Assembly: GCF_012034245.1 (NCBI RefSeq)
Contig: NZ_JAATEO010000033.1
Location: forward strand, 1-58,371
Reading direction: 5' to 3'
Source of the DNA: Micromonospora thermarum
GTDB taxonomy: Bacteria; Actinomycetota; Actinomycetes; Mycobacteriales; Micromonosporaceae
DNA: 58,371 nt
Part shown: positions 41,223 through 49,912 of the stretch, piece by piece
Layout: each line of letters opens with the position of its first letter
Position numbering within the stretch: the first letter of the stretch is position 1
Translations under genes and position numbers: made by a program
The notes under the pieces: model-generated
What the model saw: the letters and a program-made list of their open reading frames with translations, nothing else
Told to the model about the DNA's origin: nothing
Database searches by the model: none

Positions 41223-42047
41223 TCAGGACTCCGGGCGCTCCGGCTCCTGGCCCTCCAGGTCGGCCGAACCCGCCGACGTGGTCGGCTTGTGCGCCGCCTC
41301 GGTCGGCACGGTCGGGGTCTCCGGCCGCGCCGGCGGCTCCTCGGCCTTGCCGCCGTCCAGCAGGGCGGTCAGGGCGGCGCCGGTGATCCGCCGGAACGTC
41401 CGCCCCACCCGGCTGCGGTCCAGGACCGCCACCTCCAGCTGGTTGGCCGCGATCGTGCGCGACGCCCCACCCTCACCGCCGACGCTGCTCAGCGCCTGCA
41501 CCGCCACCTTCACGGCTTCACCCAGCGACATGTCCGGCCGGTGGTTCGACTTCAGCACCCCGGTGATCGCCTCGGCCTGCCCGCCCATCGCCATCCGGCC
41601 CGGCTCGTCGTTGACCGACCCGTCGTACGTCAGCCGGTACAGCTCGTCGTCCTCCGGCGTCGCGCCGACCTCGGCGACGCAGATCTCCACCTCGAACGGC
41701 TTCGACTGCTCCGTGAAGATCGCACCCAGGGTCTGGGCGAACGCGTTCGCCAGCCCGCGACCCGTCACGTCCCGCCGGTCGTAGCTCAGGCCGTTCAGGT
41801 CGGCCATCCGCACACCGGCCCGCCGCAGGTTCTCGAACTCGTTGTACCGGCCCACGGCGGCGAAGCCGATCCGGTCGTAGATCTCGCTGACCTTGTGCAG
41901 GGCGCTGGACAGGTTCTCCGCGACGAAGAGCACCCCGCCGGCGTAACTCAGGACCACCGCGCTGCGCCCCCGGGCGATGCCCTTGCGGGCCAGCTCGGAG
42001 CGGTCGCGCATGATCTGCTCGGGCGAGGCGTAGAACTGCATGGCCAC
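41223..42047 (-). CDS. prcA: 20S proteasome alpha subunit
   Basis: 274 residues. The actinobacterial PrcA N-terminus MQFYASPEQIMRDRSELARK includes the gating residues, followed by GIARGRSAVVLSYAGGVLFV and EIYDRIGFAAVGRYNEFENL. It lacks the catalytic threonine, as expected. The C-terminal 50 residues are a variable Pro/Glu tail. GTG 42047 has AGGAG about 10 nt upstream. Lies 57 nt after prcB. Confidence 0.95.
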   Translation of the reverse strand: MAMQFYASPEQIMRDRSELARKGIARGRSAVVLSYAGGVLFVAENLSSALHKVSEIYDRIGFAAVGRYNEFENLRRAGVRMADLNGLSYDRRDVTGRGLANAFAQTLGAIFTEQSKPFEVEICVAEVGATPEDDELYRLTYDGSVNDEPGRMAMGGQAEAITGVLKSNHRPDMSLGEAVKVAVQALSSVGGEGGASRTIAANQLEVAVLDRSRVGRTFRRITGAALTALLDGGKAEEPPARPETPTVPTEAAHKPTTSAGSADLEGQEPERPES

Positions 42048-42104
42048 GGCGGCGGTTCTCCTTACGGCGCTGTGCTGGGGGACTGCTGTCGGGGTGGGAC
42101 GGCC

Positions 42105-42944
42105 TCAGCCGCCCGGGTTCTCCATGCGGCCGGAGACCACGCTCTCGGCGATCGCCGCCGTCTCGGCGTCGGTGAGCCGGTGCGTGCCCTCCGCCGTCGC
42201 GGTCATCACCACCGGGTAGATCCGCCGCGTCAGGTCCGGCCCGCCGGTCGCGGTGTCGTCGTCGGCCGCGTCGTACAGCGCCTCCACCGCCAGGCGGACC
42301 GCGTCGTCGATCGACAGCCCGGCCCGGAACCGCTTCTTCAGGGCCGACTTCGCGAACAGCGAGCCCGAGCCGATCGCGTCGTAGCCGGTCTCCGCGTACG
42401 GGCCGCCGGTCACGTCGAAGCTGAAGATCCGGCCCGCCTTCGCCGGGTCGGTCGCGGCCAGGTCGAAGCCCGCGAACAGCGGGATCACGGCCAGGCCCTG
42501 CATCGCCGCGCCCAGGTTGCCGCGGATCATCGACGCCAGCCGGTTGGCCTTGCCGTCGAGCGAGAGCATCGCGCCCTCGATCTTCTCGTAGTGCTCCAGC
42601 TCCACCTGGAACAGTCGCATCAGCTCGATGCCGATGCCGGCGGTGCCCGCGATGCCCACCAGCGAGTACGCGTCCGCCGGGTGCACCTTCTCGATGTCCC
42701 GCTGGGCGATCAGGTTGCCCATCGTGGCGCGCCGGTCGCCGGCCATCACCACACCGCCGACCGCCGAGATCGCCACGATGGTGGTGGCGTGCGGCGCCAG
42801 GTCGGCGGCCATGCCCGGCGGCAGCGGCCGACGACCGGGCAGCATCTCGGGGGCCACCTTGCTCAGGAACGCTGTGAAGGAGGACGTCCCCGCGTTGGTG
42901 AACACATCTGGAAGACGCCCGGATGGATCAAAACCCGCTGCCAC
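42105..42944 (-). CDS. prcB: 20S proteasome beta subunit
   Basis: 279 residues with a propeptide of 53 residues. Processing before Thr54 in APHATTIVAISAVGG would expose the catalytic N-terminal threonine. VVMAGDRRATMGNLIA, GIAGTAGIGIELMRLFQVEL and ALYDAADDDTATGGPDL are typical of PrcB. GTG 42944 lies inside the 3' end of the endonuclease gene, so the propeptide coding region overlaps it by 82 bp. Confidence 0.95.
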   Translation of the reverse strand: MAAGFDPSGRLPDVFTNAGTSSFTAFLSKVAPEMLPGRRPLPPGMAADLAPHATTIVAISAVGGVVMAGDRRATMGNLIAQRDIEKVHPADAYSLVGIAGTAGIGIELMRLFQVELEHYEKIEGAMLSLDGKANRLASMIRGNLGAAMQGLAVIPLFAGFDLAATDPAKAGRIFSFDVTGGPYAETGYDAIGSGSLFAKSALKKRFRAGLSIDDAVRLAVEALYDAADDDTATGGPDLTRRIYPVVMTATAEGTHRLTDAETAAIAESVVSGRMENPGG

Positions 42945-43549
42945 GTGGTTCCTCTCAGGTACGTGATCGCCCTGGCCAGCCTCTCCGGACTGTCCCGGAA
43001 CTGACCAAGACCACCATTACAGTTGAAGCAGAGTATCCCGCGCACCCATCCGGTGCGATGATCGTGGTCCAGGTGTTGCGGATCTTCCCCTCCGCAGATC
43101 GCGCAGACCCCGCCCTGCTCCGCGAGCAGCTCCTGAAATTCCTTCTCGCCGATCCCGTAGCGCCTGCGGAGGTGGTACTCGCGAAAGCCGCCGTGGAGAC
43201 GGAGTTTGCTCTCCTTGCCCTTCTCGTTGTGGCAAGGCTTGCAGTATCTGCCGTAGCCACCCCGCCCGGAGCGGTTACGTGGGAACTCGTCCAACGGCTT
43301 GGTCTCACCGCAGTCCGGGCAACGCCGATGTCCATCGGGCACTGCCGGGGTCCGTTTCACGTCGCGACCGTACTTCTCCATCAGCCGCTTCTCGTAGCTC
43401 GCTCGTGAGCGAACGTTGAAGCATGGCTTGCAGTAGCTGCCGCGACCTGAAGGACGCTTACTGCTTGCGCAGAAATCATCGAGCGGCTTCCATTCGCCAC
43501 AGTCGCGGCAGCGACGCGACCCGTCTCGATCGTCGAGCGGGCGAGGCAT
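42863..43549 (-). CDS. Endonuclease VII-type HNH protein inside the proteasome operon
   Basis: 228 residues. Two zinc-ribbon-like repeats come first (CRDCGEWKPLDDF...YCKPC at about 14-43 and CPDCGETKPLDEF...YCKPC at about 77-107). A recombination endonuclease VII/HNH domain follows with VCAICGG, HLDHDHRTGWVRGILCFNCN. The T4 relative resolves branched DNA. GC at third positions is visibly lower than in neighbours, suggesting acquisition. ATG 43549 is 21 nt after the pup stop; TAGGGT 9 nt upstream could be its own -10. The C-terminus overlaps prcB by 82 bp in another frame. Confidence 0.88.
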   Translation of the reverse strand: MPRPLDDRDGSRRCRDCGEWKPLDDFCASSKRPSGRGSYCKPCFNVRSRASYEKRLMEKYGRDVKRTPAVPDGHRRCPDCGETKPLDEFPRNRSGRGGYGRYCKPCHNEKGKESKLRLHGGFREYHLRRRYGIGEKEFQELLAEQGGVCAICGGEDPQHLDHDHRTGWVRGILCFNCNGGLGQFRDSPERLARAITYLRGTTWQRVLIHPGVFQMCSPTRGRPPSQRS

Positions 43550-43570
43550 GTCCGGTTTACCCTATAGGCC

Positions 43571-43786
43571 CTATTCACCCCCTTTCTGCACATAGCCCCT
43601 GACGAACTCTTCTGCGTTCTCCTCGAGGACGGAGTCGATCTCGTCGAGCAGGTCGTCGACGTCCTCGGTGATCTCGGCGTGCCGCTCGGCAACCTCCGGG
43701 TTCGCCTCGGTCGTGACGTCCTCGATCTCCTCGCCCTGCCGGGACTTCCCGGCCTGCGACTGTCCGCCGCTGTCACGAGTGGCCAT
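43571..43786 (-). CDS. pup: Prokaryotic ubiquitin-like protein Pup
   Basis: 71 residues, ending in YVQKGGE. It therefore carries C-terminal Glu directly and would not need deamidation by Dop before ligation. The sequence is acidic with the central helix VDDLLDEIDSVLEENAEEF that binds the Mpa coiled coil, and a disordered N-terminus. ATG 43786 has GGAGGAGG upstream. Lies between dop and the endonuclease/prcB genes on the same strand. Confidence 0.97.
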   Translation of the reverse strand: MATRDSGGQSQAGKSRQGEEIEDVTTEANPEVAERHAEITEDVDDLLDEIDSVLEENAEEFVRGYVQKGGE

Positions 43787-43838
43787 GGCTGCCTCCTCCA
43801 CGATCGTCTGCGAGAAACTTACCTCGCGCAGGCGACGA

Positions 43839-43879
43839 AAAGCCCGTCGCGCGCCGGCTCGCGGCACACGACGGGCTTT
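43839..43879 (-). terminator. Intrinsic terminator between dop and pup
   Basis: AAAGCCCGTCG (43839-43849) pairs with CGACGGGCTTT (43869-43879) across a 19-nt loop. On the minus strand it ends in TTTT. It separates the dop transcript from the pup-prcBA unit. Confidence 0.75.
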
Positions 43880-43903
43880 CGGGCATGACACGACGGTGAC
43901 GGC

Positions 43904-45421
43904 TCAGCCGCCGGTCAGGGTCTCCAGCAGATCCTTCGCGCTCTCACAGCGGTCGAACAGCGCGCCGACGTGCTTGCGGGTGCCGCGCTCCGGCTCCATC
44001 ATCGGCACCCGTACCAGCGACTCGCGGCCCACGTCGAAGATGACGGAGTCCCAGCTCGCGGCGACCACCTCGGAGGCGTACTGGGCGAGGCAGCGCCCCC
44101 GGAAGTAGGCGCGGGTGTCCTCCGGCGGCTCGGTCATCGCCGTCCGCGTCTCCTCCTCGGGCAGGAGGGTCTTCATGGCGCCGCGGGAGACCAGCCGGTG
44201 GTAGAGGCCCTTCTCCGGCCGGACGTCGGAGTACTGGAGGTCGACCAGTTGCAGCTTGTGCGAGCCCCAGCCGAGCTTCTCCCGCTCCCGGTAACCCTCC
44301 AGCAGCCGCAGCTTCGCCACCCAGTCGAGTTCGTCGGCGCAGAGCATGACGTCGCGGCCGAGCCGGTCCAGGACGCTCTCCCAGCGGGCCAGCACGTCGG
44401 CGGTCTGCTCGTCCACGTCGGTGCCGTACCGGTCGTCCACGAAGGAACGCACCCGCTCGTAGTAGGCCCACTGCACGTCGAGGGCGGTGAGCCGCCGGCC
44501 GTCGCGCAGTCGCATGAGGTGGGTGAGCGACGGGTCGTGGCTGACCGCGCGCAGCTCGCTGACCGGGTCGGCGATGCCGAGGTCGGGGCCGAGCGCCTTC
44601 TCCTCGATCATGGTGAGGATCAGGGCCGTCGTGCCGAGCTTCAGGTACGTCGAGATCTCCGACAGGTTGGCGTCGCCGATGATGACGTGCAGCCGCCGGT
44701 ACTTGTCGGCGTCGGCGTGCGGCTCGTCGCGCGTGTTGATGATGGGCCGCTTGAGCGTGGTCTCCAGGCCCACCTCGACCTCGAAGAAGTCGGCGCGCTG
44801 CGAGATCTGGAACCCGCTCTGCCCGCCGTCCTGACCGATGCCGACGCGACCGGCGCCGGCGACGATCTGCCGGGTGACGAAGAACGGCGTCAGGTACGCG
44901 ACGATGTCGGCGAACGGGGTCTGCCGCCGCATCAGGTAGTTCTCGTGGGCGCCGTAGCTGGCGCCCTTGTTGTCGGTGTTGTTCTTGTACAGGTGGATGG
45001 GGTAGGTGCCGGGGATGGTGGCGGCGCGGCGCGCGGCCTCGGCCATCACCCGCTCGCCGGCCTTGTCCCAGCGCACCAGGTCTCGAGGGTTGGTGACCTC
45101 GGGGGTGGAGTACTCGGGGTGGGCGTGGTCGACGTAGAGCCGCGCCCCGTTGGTGAGTATCACGTTGGCCAGCCCGAGGTCCTCGTCGGCGAGGGCCTCG
45201 GCGGGGTCGTACGCGGCGCCGGAGTAGGTGAAGCCTCGCGCGTCGCGCAGCGGGGACTCCTCCTCGTAGTCCCAGCGGGCGCGGCCGCCCCGGTTGAGTT
45301 CCGGGCGTGCCCCGTAGGCGTTGACCACCTGCGACGAGGTGACCATGGGGTTGGCGCCGGCCTGGCCGGGCACGGAGATGCCGTACTCGACCTCGGTGCC
45401 CATGATCCTTCTGACCGTCAC
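43904..45421 (-). CDS. dop: Pup deamidase/depupylase Dop
   Basis: 505 residues, paralogue of PafA. N-terminus RRIMGTEVEYGISVPGQ, the Dop-specific loop region between residues 35 and 75, catalytic Asp98 in GARLYVDHAHPEYSTPE, and IHLYKNNTDNKGASYGAHEN. Since Pup here ends in Glu, its main task should be removing Pup from substrates. GTG 45421 has GAGGTGG upstream; the internal ATG 45403 is a poorer choice. Confidence 0.96.
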   Translation of the reverse strand: MTVRRIMGTEVEYGISVPGQAGANPMVTSSQVVNAYGARPELNRGGRARWDYEEESPLRDARGFTYSGAAYDPAEALADEDLGLANVILTNGARLYVDHAHPEYSTPEVTNPRDLVRWDKAGERVMAEAARRAATIPGTYPIHLYKNNTDNKGASYGAHENYLMRRQTPFADIVAYLTPFFVTRQIVAGAGRVGIGQDGGQSGFQISQRADFFEVEVGLETTLKRPIINTRDEPHADADKYRRLHVIIGDANLSEISTYLKLGTTALILTMIEEKALGPDLGIADPVSELRAVSHDPSLTHLMRLRDGRRLTALDVQWAYYERVRSFVDDRYGTDVDEQTADVLARWESVLDRLGRDVMLCADELDWVAKLRLLEGYREREKLGWGSHKLQLVDLQYSDVRPEKGLYHRLVSRGAMKTLLPEEETRTAMTEPPEDTRAYFRGRCLAQYASEVVAASWDSVIFDVGRESLVRVPMMEPERGTRKHVGALFDRCESAKDLLETLTGG

Positions 45422-45561
45422 GCCGCCACCTCGTTCCGCTGCCCCATGGCACTAGAGCGTAGTCCGCCCGGGCTGCACGGTACCGTCGGCGCTCGCCACG
45501 ACAGTGTGACGAGTTCCGCACGCACGGCATTCGGCGGCCCGGGCGGCAGCGCGCGGCGGGG

Positions 45562-45861
45562 TCAGAACAACTCGTACACCTGGTCCGGCGCGTTCATGGT
45601 CCGGGAGGCGGGCGGCGCCTTGACGGTGACCGGCTCGCCGAAGCTGTGGAGTTTCATCTCGGTCGTGATCCGGCCGGCCGGTGTGTCGAACGTGTAGCTG
45701 AAGAAGGTCAGCCGCCCCTGGGCGTCCACGGTCGCCGCGACGCCGGTGTACCTGCCGTCGCCGGCCGGCTCGGCGGAGACGAGCCCGCCGAGGATGCCGG
45801 GGGCGGGGATGAGTCGTCGCACGGCGAGGATGCTGGCTGCGGTGGTGCGGCCATGGTGCAC
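45562..45861 (-). pseudogene. Lipoprotein-like C-terminal fragment (LppX/LprG-like)
   Basis: About 99 codons. The part GVAATVDAQGRLTFFSYTFD, TEMKLHSFGEPVTVKAPPAS reads like the C-terminal beta strands of an LppX/LprG or LolA-fold lipoprotein. No signal peptide or lipobox exists and the mpa terminator lies immediately upstream, so the front half is gone. An intact short protein from GTG 45861 cannot be excluded. Confidence 0.45.
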
Positions 45862-45871
45862 CGGGGAAGGG

Positions 45872-45905
45872 CGACGGGGCGGCGCCGCCTGGCGCCGCCC
45901 CGTCG
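45872..45905 (-). terminator. Terminator after mpa
   Basis: Perfect 15-bp stem CGACGGGGCGGCGCC (45872-45886) with its complement (45891-45905) and loop GCCT, 24 bp beyond the mpa stop. No T run. Confidence 0.7.
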
Positions 45906-45928
45906 ATGTGCCGTCCGCCCGACGTGGG

Positions 45929-47710
45929 TTACAGGTACTGGCCGGTGTTGCTGGCGGTCTCGATGGACCGGCCCGCCTCGGCTCCCTTGCCGCCGGAGAC
46001 GAGCGTGCGGATGTAGACGATCCGCTCGCCCTTCTTGCCGGAGATGCGCGCCCAGTCGTCGGGGTTGGTGGTGTTGGGGAGGTCCTCGTTCTCGCGGAAC
46101 TCGTCGACGCAGGCGTCGAGGAGGTGCTGCAGGCGCAGGCCCTTGCGACCGGAGGTGAGGAACTCCTTGATGGCCATCTTCTTGCCCCGGTCGACGATGT
46201 TCTGGATCATCGCGCCGGAGTTGAAGTCCTTGAAGTAGAGGACTTCCTTGTCGCCGTTGGCGTACGTGACCTCGAGGAAGCGGTTCTCCTCGGTCTCCGA
46301 GTACATCCGCAGGACGACCGCGTCGATCATCGCCGCCACGGTGGCCTGAGGGTCGCCGCCGTGCTCGGCCAGGTCGTCCGGGTGCAGGGGCAGCCCGGGG
46401 AGGATGTACTTGGAGAAGATGTCCTTGGCCGCCTCGGCGTCCGGCCGCTCGATCTTGATCTTCACGTCGAGCCGGCCGGGGCGCAGGATCGCCGGGTCGA
46501 TCATGTCCTCCCGGTTGGAGGCGCCGATGACGATGACGTTCTCCAGGCCCTCGACGCCGTCGATCTCGCTGAGCAGCTGCGGGACGATCGTGTTCTCCAC
46601 GTCCGAGGAGACGCCGGAGCCGCGGGTGCGGAACACCGAGTCCATCTCGTCGAAGAACACGATGACCGGCGTACCCTCGCCGGCCTTCTCCCGGGCCCGC
46701 TGGAAGATCAGCCGGATGTGCCGCTCGGTCTCACCGACGTACTTGTTGAGCAGCTCCGGGCCCTTGATGTTGAGGAAGAAGCTGGTGTGCTTCTCCTCGC
46801 CGCGCCGCTCGGCGATCTTCTTGGCCAGGGAGTTGGCCACCGCCTTGGCGATGAGTGTCTTGCCGCAGCCGGGCGGGCCGTAGAGCAGGATGCCCTTCGG
46901 TGGCCGGAGCTGGTGCTCGCGGAACAGGTCGGCGTGCAGGAACGGCAGTTCCACCGCGTCGCGGATCTGCTCGATCTGCGCATGGAGGCCGCCGATGTCG
47001 GTGTAGTCGACGTCGGGCACCTCCTCCAGGACCAGTTCCTCGACCTCGCTCTTCGGGATCCGCTCGTACGCGTACGCCGAACGGGGCTCGATCATGAGCG
47101 AGTCGCCGGCCCTTATCGGGCTGCCGATCAGGGTCTCCGCGAGGTGCACGATGCGCTCCTCGTCGGAGTGGGAGACCACGAGGGCGCGGTCGCCCGGGGC
47201 GCCGCCGGGACCGGCGAGCACCTCCTTGAGCATCACGACCTCGCCGACCCGCTCGTAGCCGAACGCGTCGACGATGTTGAGGGCGTCGTTGAGCAGGACC
47301 TCCTGCCCGCGGCGCAGCTCGTCCACGTCGAGTGAGGGTGAGACGGCCACCCGGAGCTTGCGGCCACCGGTGAACACGTCCACCGTGCCGTCGTCGTGCC
47401 GCGCCAGGAAGACCCCGTAGCCACTCGGCGGCTGGGCGAGGCGGTCGATCTCCTCCTTGAGCGTCACGATCTGCGCGCGAGCCTCTTTGAGGGTGCTCAC
47501 GAGCCGGTCGTTGTTCTCGGTCAGCCGCGCCAACTGAGCCTGGGTGGCCGCCAGCCGCTCTTCGAGCTGCCGGACGTGTCGGGGGCTTTCGGTCAACTTG
47601 CGCCGCACCAGAGCGAGTTCCTCTTGAAGGAACGCGACCTGCGTGGAGAGATCGTGGGCCTCCTTCTCCCACCGTGCGGCGCGCGAGTCCGCGTCGTCGC
47701 TGCGTGCCAC
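45929..47710 (-). CDS. mpa: Proteasome-associated ATPase (Mpa/ARC)
   Basis: 593-residue AAA+ unfoldase that binds Pup and feeds substrates to the 20S core. Order: N-terminal coiled coil (about 10-75), OB-type interdomain (YGVFLARHDDGTVDVF), Walker A GPPGCGKT, Walker B VIVFFDEMD, and C-terminal GQYL with the penultimate Tyr that opens the proteasome gate. GTG 47710 has GGGGAGGTGGG upstream. TAGTGT at 47748-47753 is a candidate -10. Divergent from the ferredoxin. Confidence 0.97.
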   Translation of the reverse strand: MARSDDADSRAARWEKEAHDLSTQVAFLQEELALVRRKLTESPRHVRQLEERLAATQAQLARLTENNDRLVSTLKEARAQIVTLKEEIDRLAQPPSGYGVFLARHDDGTVDVFTGGRKLRVAVSPSLDVDELRRGQEVLLNDALNIVDAFGYERVGEVVMLKEVLAGPGGAPGDRALVVSHSDEERIVHLAETLIGSPIRAGDSLMIEPRSAYAYERIPKSEVEELVLEEVPDVDYTDIGGLHAQIEQIRDAVELPFLHADLFREHQLRPPKGILLYGPPGCGKTLIAKAVANSLAKKIAERRGEEKHTSFFLNIKGPELLNKYVGETERHIRLIFQRAREKAGEGTPVIVFFDEMDSVFRTRGSGVSSDVENTIVPQLLSEIDGVEGLENVIVIGASNREDMIDPAILRPGRLDVKIKIERPDAEAAKDIFSKYILPGLPLHPDDLAEHGGDPQATVAAMIDAVVLRMYSETEENRFLEVTYANGDKEVLYFKDFNSGAMIQNIVDRGKKMAIKEFLTSGRKGLRLQHLLDACVDEFRENEDLPNTTNPDDWARISGKKGERIVYIRTLVSGGKGAEAGRSIETASNTGQYL

Positions 47711-47858
47711 GTCCCACCTCCCCGGGGGGCTTGAACGTTCTGCCCTAACACTAGCCGCTATGAGGCCGATTCGGTCCCACGCAACGCCCTCGTCACCGAA
47801 CCTTGATCGCCAAGGGTGGGCGCGGGGGCCGGTCCGGGCGTTCGGGTACCGTCGGGGC

Positions 47859-48182
47859 GTGGGACGGGAGAACATGGGGGGTGCGCCGGTGGCCGAGGTC
47901 GCGACGGACCAGCTGCAGGTCTGGGTGGATCAGGACCTATGCACGGGCGACGGGCTGTGCGTCCAGTACGCCCCGGAGGTGTTCGAGTTCGACATCGACG
48001 GCCTTGCGTACGTCAAGGGTCCCGACGGCGAGCTGGTGCAGACGCCGGGCGGCCGGGTGGACGTGCCGGAGCACCTTCGTCTCGAGGTGATCGACTCCGC
48101 GAAGGAGTGCCCGGGCGAGTGCATCCACGTCGTGCGCGGCAGCGACGGCGTCGCGGTGGCCGGCCCGGACGCCGAGGACTGA
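47859..48182 (+). CDS. Single-cluster ferredoxin with CxxDxxC motif
   Basis: 107 residues. Cluster motif CTGDGLC gives Cys-x2-Asp-x2-Cys, followed by VQYAPEVFEFD and a late CPGECIHVV. Asp in the second ligand position suggests an Asp-ligated [4Fe-4S] or a [3Fe-4S] cluster, as in P450-type ferredoxins. GTG 47859 has TACCGT 6 nt upstream; ATG 47874 (GGGAG upstream) and GTG 47889 are in-frame alternatives. Partner unknown. Confidence 0.85.
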   Translation: MGRENMGGAPVAEVATDQLQVWVDQDLCTGDGLCVQYAPEVFEFDIDGLAYVKGPDGELVQTPGGRVDVPEHLRLEVIDSAKECPGECIHVVRGSDGVAVAGPDAED

Positions 48183-48256
48183 CCGGGGGCCCGCGCCGCG
48201 TGCGGTGACCGGGTCCGCTCCGGTCCGCGTCACCGCCGCTCGGGCGTGGGTACGCC

Positions 48257-48829
48257 TCAGAGCATCGGCCGGCCGACGACGGAGGCGACCAGCCGGGCGA
48301 ACTCCTCCAGCCGGGCGATCTGCCCGGCGCCGCCGTCGTCGAGGGTCTTGCCGAAGCGCAGCGCGTCGTGCCGGGGCGCGCCGGCCGCCTCCTCGCTGGG
48401 CGGCGACTCGTCCAGCGAGGTCAGCAGCAGGTAGACGTCGATGCTGTCGACGCGGACCGTGCCGTCCTCGTCGCGGGTGAGTCGGCGCCGGCAGCCGACC
48501 TCGGTGACCGAGGAGACCGGCACCACGCGCAGCGACGACGTCATCGAGCCGGGCGGGCCCTCGCCGGGCGGGACGTCCTCGCCGTGCCAGAGGATCAGCC
48601 GGCTGCCGTCGCAGACGACGACCTCCTGCCAGACGCCGTTGACCTCGTTGACGAAGCGTTCCAGGGTGAAGCCGAGCACGGAGGCGCCGCGCAGCACGCC
48701 GCCGAGCGCTTCGAGGGCCACGTCCGGGTCGCGCAGGTAAGCCCGTGCCGCGGACTCGAGGTCCTGGTACGGCGACCAGTCCGGGAACACCGCCGGCAGG
48801 TCGCCGCCGCCGAAGCCCGGCCGGTTCAT
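48257..48829 (-). CDS. Conserved-looking soluble protein, unknown function
   Basis: 190 residues, no hydrophobic helix. Contains FTLERFVNEVNGVWQEVVVC, SRLILWHGEDVPPGEGPPGS, VVPVSSVTEVGCRRRLTRDE. I do not recognise a domain; the alternating strands suggest a beta-rich fold. ATG 48829 has GGGAGG 5 nt upstream. It lies in the mpa-trmI interval and is convergent with the ferredoxin. Confidence 0.75.
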   Translation of the reverse strand: MNRPGFGGGDLPAVFPDWSPYQDLESAARAYLRDPDVALEALGGVLRGASVLGFTLERFVNEVNGVWQEVVVCDGSRLILWHGEDVPPGEGPPGSMTSSLRVVPVSSVTEVGCRRRLTRDEDGTVRVDSIDVYLLLTSLDESPPSEEAAGAPRHDALRFGKTLDDGGAGQIARLEEFARLVASVVGRPML

Positions 48830-48907
48830 GCCGCCTCCCCGCACTCCCGCCACCGGCCCGCGCCGGCCGGCGTCCGTCCCGTCATTCCCGGCCGCCCCGT
48901 TCCGCCG

Positions 48908-49912
48908 TCACGGCTGCTCCGTGCCCGCCGTCGGGTGGGGCTCCGCACCGGCGGCCTGGGCGGCGGCCGCGGCGCGGGCGGCCTCCGCCTCGCGCAGCGC
49001 CGTACGCCGCTGGACGTACGCCTCGGTGCCCTTGCTGGGCTTGCGGCGCCGCGGCGGGGCGGTGACCCCGGGGGCGAGCTTACGCGCGGACACCAGGAAC
49101 GCGGTGTGGGCGATCATGCGGTGGTCGGGCCGGACCGCGAGGCCCTCGGCGTGCCAGTCCCGCACCAGCGACTCCCACGCCCGCGGCTCGGTCCACCCGC
49201 CGCGCTCGCGCAGCGCCTCCACCAGCTCGGACAGCTGCGGGGTGGTGGCGACGTACCCGATGAAGACACCGCCGGGCAGCAGGGCCCGCTCGACCATGTC
49301 GAGGGTCTCCCACGGGGTCAGCATGTCGAGGATGATCCGGTCGAAGCCGGTCTCCGGGTTGGTCGCGACGTCGCCGACGTGCAGCCGCCAGGCCGGGTGC
49401 GGGCCGTTGAAGAACGCCTCGACGTTGCGCCGGGCGATCTGGGCGAAGTCGTCGCGCAGCTCCCACGAGTGCAGCTCGCCGGTGGGCCCGACGGCGCGCA
49501 GCAGGGAGCAGCTGAGCGCGCCGGAGCCGGCGCCCGCCTCCAGCACCTTGGCGCCGGGGAAGATGTCGCCCATGGCGACGATCTGCGCGGAGTCCTTCGG
49601 GTAGATCACCTGGGCGCCGCGGGGCATGGACAGCACGTAGTCGGCGAGCAGCGGCCGCAGGGCGAGGAACGCGGTGCCGCCGCCGGCGGTGGTGGTGACG
49701 ACGCTGCCGTCCGGCTGCCCGATCAGGGCGTCGTGCTGGAGGATGCCGCGGTGGGTGTGGAACTCCTTGCCCGGTTCCAGCGTGACCGTGTGCATCCGCC
49801 CCTTCGGGTCGGTCAGCTGCACCCGGTCGCCGGGCCGGAACGGCCCGCGGTGGACCGGGGGCGGCGCCGGGGTGTGCTGGTCGGCGGGAGCGGCGGAGGG
49901 AGTTGCGGTCAC
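48908..49912 (-). CDS. trmI: tRNA (adenine-58-N1)-methyltransferase
   Basis: 334 residues. The N-terminal TrmI beta domain (FRPGDRVQLTDPKGRMHTVT, LEPGKEFHTHRGILQHDALI) precedes a Rossmann methyltransferase with SAM motif VLEAGAGSGALSCSLLRAVG and catalytic-region FDRIILDMLTPWETL. It methylates A58 in the tRNA T-loop. GTG 49912 overlaps the stop of the site-2 protease by 4 nt. An Ala/Arg-rich tail of about 55 residues ends the protein. Confidence 0.93.
   Translation of the reverse strand: MTATPSAAPADQHTPAPPPVHRGPFRPGDRVQLTDPKGRMHTVTLEPGKEFHTHRGILQHDALIGQPDGSVVTTTAGGGTAFLALRPLLADYVLSMPRGAQVIYPKDSAQIVAMGDIFPGAKVLEAGAGSGALSCSLLRAVGPTGELHSWELRDDFAQIARRNVEAFFNGPHPAWRLHVGDVATNPETGFDRIILDMLTPWETLDMVERALLPGGVFIGYVATTPQLSELVEALRERGGWTEPRAWESLVRDWHAEGLAVRPDHRMIAHTAFLVSARKLAPGVTAPPRRRKPSKGTEAYVQRRTALREAEAARAAAAAQAAGAEPHPTAGTEQP

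Noticed and set aside
47249..47710. Possible separate small genes antisense to the mpa coiled coil
   Set aside because: They mirror the mpa codon pattern; no ribosome sites and no protein-like composition.
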